Assembly: GCA_019096065.1 (NCBI GenBank)
Contig: JAGUCH010000002.1
Span: 12,501 to 76,500, forward strand
Direction of reading: 5' to 3'
Source of the DNA: Paracyclopina nana
Lineage: Eukaryota; Arthropoda; Copepoda; Cyclopoida; Cyclopettidae
DNA: 64,000 nucleotides
Shown: positions 23,003 to 33,679 of the stretch, one piece after another
Position numbering within the stretch: position 1 is the first letter of the stretch
Layout: each line of letters opens with the position of its first letter
The notes under the pieces: model-generated
The model's database searches: none
The model's input: the letters and a program-made list of their open reading frames with translations, nothing else
What the model was told of the DNA's origin: nothing
Position numbers and translations under genes: made by a program

Positions 23003-26000
23003 TTATGGAACGCATGTGAGTTCCACAGTTTTGCGTCGACACGTTTCACACTCAACTTTGCAGCACCACATGAACCGACATTGGCAGGAGGTCCAGACGT
23101 CGAGAACGCGTCGCTTGATCTTGAACCCGCACTGGTCCACACACATCTTACGGAACTGCTTGAACTGCAGGCGGGACTGGCGGGCATTGGTGCCCGCTCC
23201 CGGGTCCGAAGTCACCGACCTTCCGGTCATTCCGGAGAATCCAGCGGTGGCGTTGCGCCTGCAGTAGTTGGGGGAATCATCGAGGAAGACAAGGCGGCGA
23301 CGTTTGAGCTTCTTCAGGAGGTCCGAGTCTTCGGTGGGGATCCTTCGATGCCTGCCTAACCGGTTGCTGATCTGGTTGTCCGTCCGGTCCACTTGGTTCT
23401 TGGACAGGTCGATTCTGGAAGAAGTATGTAAGTTGTTGCTGTTTTGAACTACTTTACGGATTAAGTACGCACTTGAGGGCCTGCTTGTACATCTTCTTGA
23501 GGTAGTCGCCGACTTGGCGGAACTTTGAAATTTGCCGCCAGCACGTTTTGGTGGCGCAGGATCCGCTGACGCCGTGGCACTTGCACAGCTCGCGCATGGT
23601 CCGCTTCACCGCCACTCGTCCGGCCTCGTTGTTGTGCAAGTTGGCCATGGAGGACGAGTCGGTGCCGGCCTCCGTGGCATCGAGGAACTGCTGCGCCACC
23701 TGGGCGCCAAAGTGCACGTTGTCGGAGCACCCGCGCATCTTCCAGCCCATTTCCGGCCGCGTGAACCGCGTGTCGCAGACGCAGTCCGCAAAGTCCCCGC
23801 GGCTGCAGTTGCGCGTCAGCGTGTGCGTGATCCCCGCGGCCATCACCGCGTGCACAAACGCCATCTCCCGATTGCTTTCCCTGGAAAATAACAAAATCAT
23901 TTAAATCATATCTTTAAAATGATTGATTTACTTAAATATTTACTTATTCTCGTTTTAACTGATTCTCGTTTTAACTGATTCTCGTTTTAACTGATTCTCG
24001 TTTTAACTGATTCTCGTTTCAACTGATTCTCGTTTTAGCTGATTCTCGTTTTAACTGGTTCACGTTTTAAATGATTCGCTTATTAATTGATTCGCTTATT
24101 AACTTATTTGCTTTTTCAATGATTCACTTATTAACTGATTTGAGCATTAATTGATTCACTTTTTTCTAAATGGCTTATTAAATGATTCGCTTATTGACTG
24201 ATTCTTGTTTCAACTGATTCGCTAATTGACTGATTCGAGTATTAACTTATTCCCTTTTTTGTAAATGGCTTATTAACTGATTCGCTTATTAACTTATTCT
24301 CGTTTTGATTAACTCGCTTATTAACTAATTCACTTTTTAACTGATTCGCTTATCAACTAAATCGCTTATTAAATGATTCCCTTTTTATCTGATTCGCTTA
24401 TTAACTAATTCACTTTTTAACTGATTCCCTTATCAACTGATTCGCTAATTAACCGATTCATTTATTTAATGATTCGCTAAATAACTGATTCGCTTATCAA
24501 CTGATTCACTTATTAACTGATTCTTATATTAACTGATTCGCTTATTAAATGATTCGCTAAATAACTGATTCGCTTATCAACTGATTCACTTATTAACTGA
24601 CTCGTATATTAACTGATTCGCTTATTAAATGATTAGCTAAATAACTGATTCGCTTATCAACTGATTCAGGTATTAACTGACTCGTATATTAACTGATTCG
24701 CTTATTAAATGATTAGCTAAATAACTGATTCGCTTATCAACTGATTCACTTATTAACTGACTCGTATATTAACTGAAAATTGTACCTGGTGGACTGGTGG
24801 TCGTGGCCGACTCGCCTGCGAACTTTGGCTTTGCTGTCATTGATGACGAGCGTGTCATTGTGGAAGATTGGAGCGTTGGACAATTGGGGATCTCGCATGA
24901 AAGCATCTCTGGGGCAACTCCACAAGTCGTTTCGAAACTGGTGCTCGCATTCTTCAACCGCCACATTGGCACCAGCCGTCACACTCAGTGTCAAAGCCAC
25001 ATCAGCCTGTAAAAATTCCTATATTTATCATTTGCCTAAATAAGTAATTACAAACATTTCTAGTTGAAAAAATCTACACTTACAATTGGCTAAATTGAAT
25101 TTTAACTCCTTAAGCAACATTTTTCCCAAACAAAAATTATCATAAGGATGTTTTTTTTAAGTTCACTAGTTCCCAATTTTAGAAATGATGAGGTGCGTTA
25201 ATTTGTGTTATTGTTCAGGATTTTAAAGGAAAAACACAAAGGAAGAAGCAAGTAAATCATCGCTTTTGTCACCTACATTATTTGGCCACCCACAGTGGCC
25301 GGATGAAGAATGTAGTAATCAACACTTTGACCACCGTGGACAATGGCAATCATCAAAAGAGAGACATTTCGCCGCGCTTTTCCATTATATCCACCGCAGC
25401 AGGTAAAAACAAAAAATCAAATTCTTGCCAAGATTATTTATTATTAGCCTTTAGGTATTTTTCAATCAGAGCAAAAAATTTCAATTTTCAAACTATTTTG
25501 ATCTGGCAAAAGAAAAAAGATTGGCAGGCCACATTGACTTGGCAAAGGACCTAACCCAAACTACTTACAACATCCAAAAATTATATATTTTCTGAAAGCT
25601 TATGTCCCAGGGGTTCATTTGGTGATAAAATAAAAATCCTGGCCTATAGCTTCCAATAACATAAAAATTTTAAAAACGTTTTGCGCAAAAACGGCTCATT
25701 TAGCTTCAATGACCCCCACTAAAATTCAAAAATAAAACTTAAGTTACTTCATAGTAAAATGGCTAGGATGAACAGAAACGGAGATATAGCTATGCTAAAA
25801 GTTGATTACTGCCACCTTGATTAATTTTGCTTAGTAAGTTTGGCAACAAATATATCATTTTGGGTGCATTTTACAGACTTGCTTATGAAATAAGAAAAGT
25901 TAGATCTCCTTTTTTAAGAAAGGGTCACTGCTATTAATAATCTCATAAAATAATAAACTGTAGGTGCTAGACGTTTTTGAAAATTTTATGTTATGGGAAG

Positions 26001-26570
26001 CCATAGGCCAGGATTTTTAAATTGCTACCAAATGAACCCTAAGAACATAAGCTTTCAGAAAATGTATATTTTTTGGGTGTTGTTAAGAGTTTGGGTTAGG
26101 ACCTTCTTCAAGTCAATGTGAGGCTCGGGTTAGAAAAACTTTACTCGGCTGTTAATAAATACAATAGGATGCTCATCATCATATAAAGTGATGATGGGAA
26201 TTCCAATAAGGTTCTCACGGCTCATGAAAAACGCCGCGCGATTTCGCGACATTTCAGCATCGATTACATTTTGCCAATTAATCCCCGCGGAACAACTCTT
26301 GATTTTACGTTCTCACGCTCCATAGTTTCAACTTTTTTTAGCAGCACTTTCATAATATAAAACCCGATTTTTTTTTAGAAAACTAAATATCTTACCTGGT
26401 TCAGTTGCACTGTGCTGCTCGACATCAAAACATTGTTGAGAAGCCTGAAATCCAAAAATGAATTAAATACTTGAAAATCAGCGCTCTGAGATTTGCAAGA
26501 CTTACCACGAACTCGAATTTGGCGGGAAAAGTGCGAAAATCGCCAGAATTGTCATCAGGAACTTGGGCAT
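23003..26570 (-). CDS. Wnt8: Wnt8-like secreted signalling ligand, 5 exons
   Basis: Wnts are lipid-modified secreted glycoproteins that activate Frizzled/LRP receptors. Coding exons on the minus strand are 26570-26506, 26444-26396, 25006-24786, 23880-23473 and 23414-23003; they sum to 1155 nt, giving 384 residues. Exon 1 encodes the start and signal peptide (MPKFLMTILAIFALFPPNSS). Exon 2 supplies WLLNNVLMSSS, like the WSVNNFLM start of mature Wnt8. Exon 3 has EECEHQFRNDLWSCP. Exon 4 has NREMAFVHAVMAAGITHTLT, GCSDN, NLHNNEAGR and CKCHGVSGSC, with the palmitoleoylated serine near residue 217. Exon 5 has FLDDSPNYC, typical of Wnt8, and ends CCKVECETC plus a final cysteine. Most donors are good (one is GTGCGT). 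The GC-rich exons lie among AT-rich introns. The Wnt8 assignment comes from motifs recalled, not from an alignment. Confidence 0.92.
23937..24775. repeat. 16-bp AT-rich minisatellite in a Wnt8 intron
   Basis: Degenerate tandem repeats of a unit like CTGATTCGCTTATTAA fill most of the intron between exons 3 and 4. The left part uses a CTCGTTTTAA variant. The right part has a higher-order repeat of about 100 bp seen three to four times (24480-24770). No coding content. Confidence 0.9.
25530..26122. mobile_element. Non-autonomous element, family A, with long terminal inverted repeats
   Basis: The left end (CACATTGACTT, then CCTAACCCAAACT, an AAAGCTTATG block and AAATCCTGGCCTAT) reappears as its reverse complement at the right end, so the terminal inverted repeats exceed 100 bp. 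The core holds a GACCCCCACTAAAATTC block. No transposase is encoded. Related copies lie at 32340-32913 and 35228-35690. It sits in the Wnt8 intron between exons 2 and 3. The architecture is that of a MITE or foldback element; the superfamily is not determined. Confidence 0.8.
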
Positions 26571-26619
26571 TTTGACGTTGCGGACTTCCGAATGGGACTG
26601 CTCATTCATTAGCTGCGTG

Positions 26620-26662
26620 ACCCGTACGCGCGCGCGCGGTGACCCGTGCGTGCGCGCGCGCG
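26620..26662. repeat. CG/GT-rich simple repeat upstream of Wnt8
   Basis: Two blocks of CGCGCGCG / GTGCGTGCGCG lie about 50-90 bp upstream of the Wnt8 start codon, in otherwise moderate-GC DNA. It may be part of the 5' UTR or promoter; no TATA box could be assigned with confidence. Confidence 0.6.
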
Positions 26663-26974
26663 TTATGAGCGGGTCAGCACAAAAGCTTTCAACAGCCGCT
26701 GATCCCATTATTTATCATTAAGCGGAAACCGCGAGGAACAAAAGGTTTTCTTGTTTGCCACACTGGCCGGCATTGTATTGCGTAATTGGCAGCAGAAATC
26801 GCGGAAATTCGAAATTTGCAAAGTGGGATTCGAAATTTTTTTTTAGTTTTGTTAAAATTGTTGTCTCCAAGTTCCTAGCAAATGAGGGAAAAATGCAAAT
26901 TTATGTGCCCCCAAAAAATAATCCTAGTATCCTGAGTAATATAGTTTATATCCCCTAAAATGCATAATATGTTA

Positions 26975-27375
26975 TGCTGTTCGACCAAATTTCAGTTTTT
27001 AGGCCTTTTTAAAGCTATTTTTGCATTCATGATTTTTTCAGTCGACCTAATTTCAGTTTCTAGGCCTTTTTGGGCTGTTTTTTGCATTCACGATTTTTTC
27101 AGTCGACCAAATTTCAATTTCTAGGCGTTTTTGGGCTATTTTTTGCATTTTTGATTTTTCCAGTCGACCAAATTTCAGTTTTTAGGCCATTTTCGGCCAT
27201 TTTTTGCATTTTTGACCTAATAATTCATGGTTTTTCCAGTCGACCAAATTTCCATTTCTAGCCCTTTTTTAGCTGTTTTTTGCATTTTTGATTTTTTCAG
27301 TCGACCAAATTTTAGATTTTAGGCCTTTTTGGGCTGTGTTTTGCATTCATGATTTTTCCGGTCGACCAAAAGGCC
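26975..27375. repeat. ~61-bp tandem repeat
   Basis: Six to seven degenerate copies of a unit containing CAGTCGACCAAATTTCAG, TAGGCCTTTTTGGGC and TTTTTTGCATT. It lies in the Wnt8-vein intergenic region. No coding signal. Confidence 0.88.
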
Positions 27376-27399
27376 TCAAAAATTGAGATTTTAAGTCCT

Positions 27400-28560
27400 T
27401 TTTGTTTTTATGTGTTATGCTGTTCCACTGATCTTATTAAATGTGCGACCTGATAGGCTATTCCCAACCAGACAAACTAAAAAATAGTACTGAGTTAATA
27501 CTTAATTAATACTGGGTTTGAAATAAGTCGTATATGGCATTACTACCGAAAAACGTGTAACGCTTTGAATAAACATATGATTTGCCGACTACTGATTTTT
27601 TAAAATTAATGCTACGATTTTAAAATCATAAAAAATGCAAAGCCTGCATCCCAGTGATGCCATATCAATTAAAAAAATCATTCATTTATGCTTAGTTTCT
27701 GAGTTAATAACATTTAAAAATCTTATAAGAAAATAAAAATCCATTTTTTATCCCTTCTGTACGGATTTTAACAAGAAAAATTACACCTTTTTTTAAAAAA
27801 AGTTCTAAAAATAATCTGTCTAGTTTTATTTCTGTATTTTTTTTTTAGTAAAAATGTAATTTCACACTCTATATTAGTTAAAATAATTCAGTAAAAATCA
27901 AGACTTGTTGCTGTTAAAAACAGAATAAATACACATATCAATTTCTAAATTCAGTTTAAAATGTATACAAATGCTGCATTGAAATGTATTTTGTAAAATC
28001 TATATATTTGTTTGAAAAAAGCATATTGCATTTTATTCATACTATATTACATACCTACTTAAAAAATCTACATTTTTTAAAGTTTATCAGTTTAAACTAT
28101 TGCATATACATCAGTTTTTGCTCTCCATTTTAGCACAAACTAAGGAACTTTGCATGCCTTAGATTTAATGGCTCTATTCTCTACTTTAGAGAATTTTTTC
28201 CTGTTCATCAGACAAGATGATTGGTAATCATATATAGTTATGTTAATTATAGCACTTCACCGAATACCTTCTTTCCTTACAAAACATTTGATTTTTTTAT
28301 GAAGTTTTATTTATTTTATGAAAAATAAAAATGAATGACATTTTCAATAGCATATTTAGATACTTACAGCTAAAAGCTATTAATACTTTTTTTCAAAATC
28401 TATAACTCTATAAAAGTTATTTACAAGAGAATTTTCACAATATAATGATATGCAAGCAGCGCCATCTCTGAATAATTTACTAAATTTAATTTAAGAAAAC
28501 AGATAAAATACTGATTTTCAACTGACCAAGTAAATCAGGTTGGTACTGAATTAAGACTGA
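27400..28560. other. AT-rich intergenic DNA, nothing recognised
   Basis: Strongly AT-rich with many stops in all frames. No repeat family, RNA gene or exon is apparent. Confidence 0.6.
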
Positions 28561-29140
28561 CTTAGTATGAGCTACACTTTTTGAAAGTATACAGCATTAA
28601 TACTGACTGAGTAAATAGATATACTACTCATTGAGGACTAATTTACTACTCATTTATTGTTAGGTGACTTGAAAGTCATGAGTGATTTGGTGCACAGTCA
28701 GTAATGGCATTCCTAGCAATTAAGCATACTGTCCGTATTGGGTGCACTTTTAGAGAGAGTACAGCATTAATACTGACTGTGTAAATAGATATACTATTAA
28801 GTGAGGACTAATTTACTACTCATTTATTATTAGGTGACTTGCAAGTCATGAGTGATTTGGTGCACAGTCAGTAATGGCATTCCTAGCAATTAAGCATACT
28901 GACCGTATTGGGTGCACTTTTAGAGAGAGTACAGCATTAATACTGACTGTGTAAATAGATATACTACTAAGTGAGGACTAATTTACTACTAATTTACTAT
29001 TAGGTGACTTGCAAGTCATGACTGATTTGGTGCACAGTCAGTAATGGCATTCCTAGCAATTAAGCATACCGCCCTTATTGGGTGCCCTTTTAGAGAGAGT
29101 ACAGCATTAATACTGACTGTGTAAATGGATATTCTACTCA
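28560..29140. repeat. ~170-bp tandem repeat, about 3.4 copies
   Basis: Units share ACAGCATTAATACTGACTG (near 28590, 28760, 28930, 29100), GGTGCACAGTCAGTAATGGC and TAGGTGACTTG. Copies are roughly 95% alike by eye. The unit itself contains a short inverted pair (CAGTCAGTA and TACTGACTG). Confidence 0.9.
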
Positions 29141-29925
29141 TTTTTTGACAGATAAAGTAGATAATTTTTATATTTGATTCAAAAGAAATAATACTGATTT
29201 AAAAATGTGTGTTATATCAATTTACTACTGATATCAATTATTCAAATTTTGTAAGATAAAGTCTATTGCCATAGTGATTTAAAAATAGCAATATTTGAGG
29301 TGTTTTAAATAGAAATAATACAAATTAAATTCAGAATAAATACTAATTTAAAAAAACATTATTTATAAAAAATAATAATGATTTTCTAATTTTTTAAGAC
29401 TTTGTCATCATCTAGGATAATATCAAAACATGAATAAACAAAAAAAATAAAGTTTATTTATGGGTCAAAATTGAGTGAAATGAAGATTTTTAAAAAATCA
29501 TATCTCAAAAGATATTGATAAAAATAATTTTTAAATATGATATTCTATAGTCAACTACTATAATGATTATGAATTTGATATAATATTTTTAAAAATCAAT
29601 AAAACATTTTTGAAATGGATAAAATACAGAAAAAATACTGTCCGTTTGTCTGGTTGGGTTTTTAGTGTTTTTTTGTAAAAAATATAGCGGGCTTTTTTTT
29701 GTAGAATTTGGCTCTACATATAATTTGGCTATATGGCCACTTTGCTCCGAATTGATGCTTTCAAGTAGACCTTTGAAATTAGGGTTTATTTGAAAGCGGT
29801 TCAATATAATTTACACTTGGCTCAATGTAGAAATTGGCGCAATTAAAAAGTGGGCTGCAAGTTACCATCCTTAAATATTCATAATCAGTAAGTTCAAAAA
29901 ACCATAAGCCAGTGTTCGGCAAACA
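29141..29925. other. AT-rich intergenic DNA, nothing recognised
   Basis: Low-complexity AT-rich sequence. A 71-codon minus-strand frame (29804-29589) has no recognisable features. Confidence 0.55.
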
Positions 29926-30371
29926 TTTTCGCTAGATGGCGCTTTTTGAGCAAGTATTTTATGAGTGCGCGAAACCTGTCACGTGATTTCGAGCGGCAAT
30001 TTGATTGGCTGATGAGCGGAGCCGAGCTAGAAAATGTTTGGTTTCAACAATGAAAATCTCGGAAATTTGCGCGAGTTGTATATGGTTTTATGGCTTGATA
30101 GGCTGCCATTTTGTCTGTAGTTTATGTCATATTAATGAAGTTTTCGGCACAAGTGCTTCAAAAGCCAAGGAATTGCCAATTATCGGTCAACTATGTAGTG
30201 CAGCGATGTCAAATGTACTTGCTCAAGGTATAGATGGCGCTGCGAATCTAGCGACTTTACGCCTTTGGCTTATTTTCTATGTAGTTGTTGCTCTTAATTA
30301 AACAATTGAATTGATTTTGTGTAATGAACAAGATTAGACATACTTTATTGAGTAAGCTGCACTATTTCGTA

Positions 30372-31102
30372 TATACAGTCTGTCCCGTAGATTTCTGTAC
30401 ACTGCACTGTCAGAAGTTTGTGTTAAAACTTCTGGAAATACTAGGCACAATGGATACCGTTGGAAAGCTTGAGACTTAAGCCATCTTTTTTAGTTTTGAT
30501 ATTTTTAAAAATTATTAATTCAAATTTTGATTTACACCACAAAATTGATAGTTACTCCAAATTCACACCCATTTTCACTGATTTTTGTGATGAAAAGTCA
30601 CTTTCACAAAAAAATTATTTATTCAATTTCACATAAAATTGATTAAACATTTGATATTCATAAACAAAAAATCCCAAAGATGTGATGTTTTAAACACCAA
30701 TTTTGAAACTTTTTTAGTAGGCAGTGGCCTTATTGGTTTTTTTCTTTTTACTGAAAAATATCCTTTCCAATTAACCACCTTTCTGATAAGCCAGCACAGT
30801 GCTGCAAGATTTTTTTTCATGAAAAAATGTCAAAAAATAGCCAGGAATAGTTTAGCTGAAAATTTGGTCAATAACAGCCGATTTTGGCAAATTTGCTTTT
30901 TTGGGAGAAAAATTAAGGGTACCTCAGGAAAATTGAGTTTTCTCATTTTTTTTACCTTTTATTTCTTTTATCGATTGAAGCAAAAAAAGATGGCTAAAGA
31001 TTCAAGCTTTCCAATGATATCCATTGTGTCTAATATTTCCCAAATTTGTAACACAAACTTTTGAATTCTAAGTGTGCAGAAATCTCCGGGACAGTCTGTA
31101 TA
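30372..31102. mobile_element. Non-autonomous element, family B, mariner-like ends
   Basis: It begins TATACAGTCTGTCCCG and ends with the reverse complement (GGGACAGTCTGTATA), flanked by TA. The inverted termini continue for over 100 bp (AGATTTCTG, AAGTTTGTGTT, ACAATGGATA, GTTGGAAAGCTTGA). No transposase is encoded; the inner open frames are AT-rich and meaningless. TA-flanked CAGTCTGTCCC-type ends are typical of Tc1/mariner derivatives, which is inference from family knowledge. A truncated relative lies at 40897-41197. Confidence 0.75.
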
Positions 31103-32069
31103 TGTCATATTAATGAAGTTTTCGGCACAAGTGTTTCAAAAGCCAATGGCAGTGCAGCCATGTACTTGCTCAAGTTGCCAATATAGATGGCGCTGCGAAT
31201 CTATGGCTTATTGCAACCATGAATATTTTGCTTTATTTATGTAGTATGAAATCATAAAAGAGCTCCCACAAACAATATGCTTTTTCAAGACTTTTCTTGA
31301 TTTACGCGAATTTCTCTTATCATAAGTAAAGCTTTAAAAAAATTCAATTCCAATTTGTCAAATATTGAATCTTGGTTTTTTTGGCCCAACAATTCAAGTG
31401 TAGTTTTTTTGGAGGTAAAATCGTTGTGCATTTAGAGGAGAAAATTTATTTTTTGGCATGGGATCCATCCATCTCACTTTGAGCAGCTTCGCCCACGCTT
31501 AGCTCAAAACAGAGCATCACTTTTCCAAAGCTACATAGCAATGCTAGAGTCTGATGCTAGTAAGTGTACTAAAGCCTGATGCAAATAAATAAATTCCTTC
31601 TAAATTAGTAAGATGGAATTGGCGTGGAAAACTGAATTTTTGGCACACTTTTTTAAACTAAAAGATTTAGTTTTAAATAGAGAGTGGTTTTTCAAAAAAT
31701 CAAGTGTTTTTCTGTTATTCTAAGCGGCAAACTTCTTTTGTATTTTTCACATGAATTGATTGTGGTCAAACAATCCAAGGTGTGAAAATTGACCCGCCCA
31801 CCTTTGCAAAATCCACTAATAATCCCGGTCACCCCTAAATACTGCGCTAATAATGGATTAGCTCTTTTGTCAAAGAGTCAAAAATGGAAAACAAAAAACT
31901 CGGAATTCATTTCCTAAAAAGTGAATAAAAATTACAAAAAGTCTGATTTAAAAAAAACCATCTTATTCAAAGTAGAGTCTGACTCTGAAAAATCTTGATT
32001 TAGCATCTTTTTAGGAACATGTAGGCGTGCGCTTTTTGGTGCGAGCTCAATTCTTGCGCGCATAACAGC

Positions 32070-32165
32070 CCACTGTGCACACCGAAAAAATTCAGTCCAA
32101 GTTCAGTCTGACCCGAAACAACAACAACAAAAGTTCTTTAGATTGCAGACTAAAAAATCAAGAAG
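32070..32165 (+). promoter_or_regulatory. Candidate 5' leader exon and start region of vein
   Basis: A moderate-GC segment containing two initiator-like TTCAGTC motifs (about 32090 and 32104), then CAACAACAACAA and a good donor (AAGAAG then GTAAGATC) at 32165/32166. A matching polypyrimidine-AG acceptor lies at 33627, 18 bp before the vein start codon. This would give an untranslated first exon and a 1.46-kb intron. It is inferred from splice signals only. Confidence 0.35.
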
Positions 32166-32339
32166 GTAAGATCGATCATTTTCCCATTTGTGTTATTTAT
32201 TATTATTATTTTTTTTGGGTGTATTTAAAAAAGATTTATGCAAAAGTCTGAAAACTTTCCCGAGAAGAAAGGAATCTCGATTTCTTGCCAAATTTATCTA
32301 GAAGCCAACTTTGCATACTTTCCTATTTCATATTTGATC

Positions 32340-32913
32340 AAGGTCCTAACCCAAACTCAAATACCCAAAAAATGCATATTTTCCGAAAGCTTTTTATGGT
32401 TCATTTGGTTGTATTTTAAAAATCCTGGCCTATGGCAAAAAATAGTTTTAACGTTAAAAAGTTTAAATAGCACCTGCAGTTTTTCAGTTTTTTTTTTGAG
32501 ATTGTTATATTCTATGACCCCTTCTGAAAAAAGAAGGTGAAACTTTTTTTATTTCATAAGCAAGTCTGTAGAATGCACTCAGATTGAGATATTTGCTGCC
32601 AAACTTATTATGCAAAATTAATCAAGTTGGCAGTAATCAACTTTTAGCATAGCTATATCTCTGTTTCTGTTCATCCTAGAGATTTCACTATGAAGTAACT
32701 TAAGTTTTATCTTTGAATTTTAGGAGGGGTCATTTAAGCAAATTAGCTCAAAAAATTGAACCTTTCTGGCGCTAAACGCTATTTTTGAACTTGCTATTAG
32801 AAGCGATAAGCAAGGAGTTTATTTTTTAACCATCAAATGAGCCCTTGGGACTCACGCTTTCAGACAAATATATAATTCTTGGGAGTTGTAAATAGTTTGG
32901 GTTAGGTCCTCTG
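32340..32913. mobile_element. Non-autonomous element, family A, second copy
   Basis: It starts TCCTAACCCAAACTC and ends GTTTGGGTTAGG, with the same inner blocks as 25530-26122 but in opposite orientation (core TTTTAGGAGGGGTCATT). The terminal inverted repeats are diverged from those of the first copy. Confidence 0.75.
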
Positions 32914-33631
32914 TTAATGTGCACCAGACTGGACAATGTGATTCTTCCAGTTGAGACTTGCACAGTTTTCGGAATTGATCTTTTATTTTTATGTCATAGC
33001 TCACCAAAGTTGATCTTAAGAACAAGCGAGTTTTTCTTAATTCAATTTTTTCGTTGCCTTGTGCAGCTGACTCAATAAAGTATGTCTAATCTTGTTCGTG
33101 ACACAAAGTCAGTTCAATCGTTTAATTAAGAGCAACAACTACATAGAAAATAAGGCGAAGGCATAAAGTCGTTAGATTCGCAGCGCCATCTAGCAATTAA
33201 ATTGGAGCAAGTACATTTGAAATGGCTTTGGTTCATAAAAATTAAAAATTAGTAATCGTTCGGCTTTCAGAATTCTTACGCCAAAAACTTCATCAATGAC
33301 ACTTTTAAATCGAAAGACGAAATGGCACCAATTCAAGCCATAAAACCACATGCGACTCACGCAAATTTTCAAGCTTTTGGTCGTTGAAAGCAAATTTATC
33401 GAGCCTTGCTCCGCTAATCAGCCAATCAAATTGCGACTATTAATCATATGACAAGTTTTGTGTTCAACAGTTTTTCCCAAAACACTTGCTCAAAAAGCGC
33501 CATCTAGCGAAAAAGTTTGTCCCTCGTAGGACATTAAAAATATTTGATTATCAAGATCATGAACTTTAAAAAACTGAAACGTTTACACATTTTAATTAGT
33601 TAAGGGCTGATTTCCGGATTTTTTCAGGGCA

Positions 33632-33679
33632 ATGCACTTGGGGCATGACCAAAAAGCTGCTTCGCTCCGCTGGAAATGA
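33632..33679 (+). promoter_or_regulatory. Short upstream ORF overlapping the vein start codon
   Basis: An ATG 13 bp before the vein ATG, in another frame, opens a 15-codon peptide (MHLGHDQKAASLRWK). Its stop lies two bases before the second in-frame vein ATG (33681). If the leader exon model is right, ribosomes using the first ATG would terminate there and could reinitiate at vein Met13. This is seen in sequence; function is inference. Confidence 0.45.

Larger units (their letters stand above)
29930..33510. mobile_element. Possible 3.6-kb element bounded by ~430-bp inverted repeats
   Basis: The left arm (about 29930-30350) starts TTTTCGCTAGATGGCGC, continues through GCAATTTGATTGGCTGAT and TGGTTTTATGGCTTG, and ends near a TACTTTATTGAGT block. 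The right arm (about 33055-33510) is its diverged reverse complement in the same order. The interior contains family-A and family-B elements, a partial extra copy of the arm (31105-31200) and the presumed vein leader exon. No transposase frame is seen. It could be one composite element, or two solo elements in opposite orientation. Confidence 0.55.

Noticed and set aside
23532-23904. Plus-strand frames of about 119 codons opposite Wnt8 exon 4
   Set aside because: Antisense shadows of a GC-rich coding exon whose minus-strand frame carries unmistakable Wnt motifs.
30005-30301. 98-codon frame inside an inverted-repeat arm
   Set aside because: The matching arm at 33.1-33.4 kb has stops in the corresponding frame, so it is not conserved as coding.
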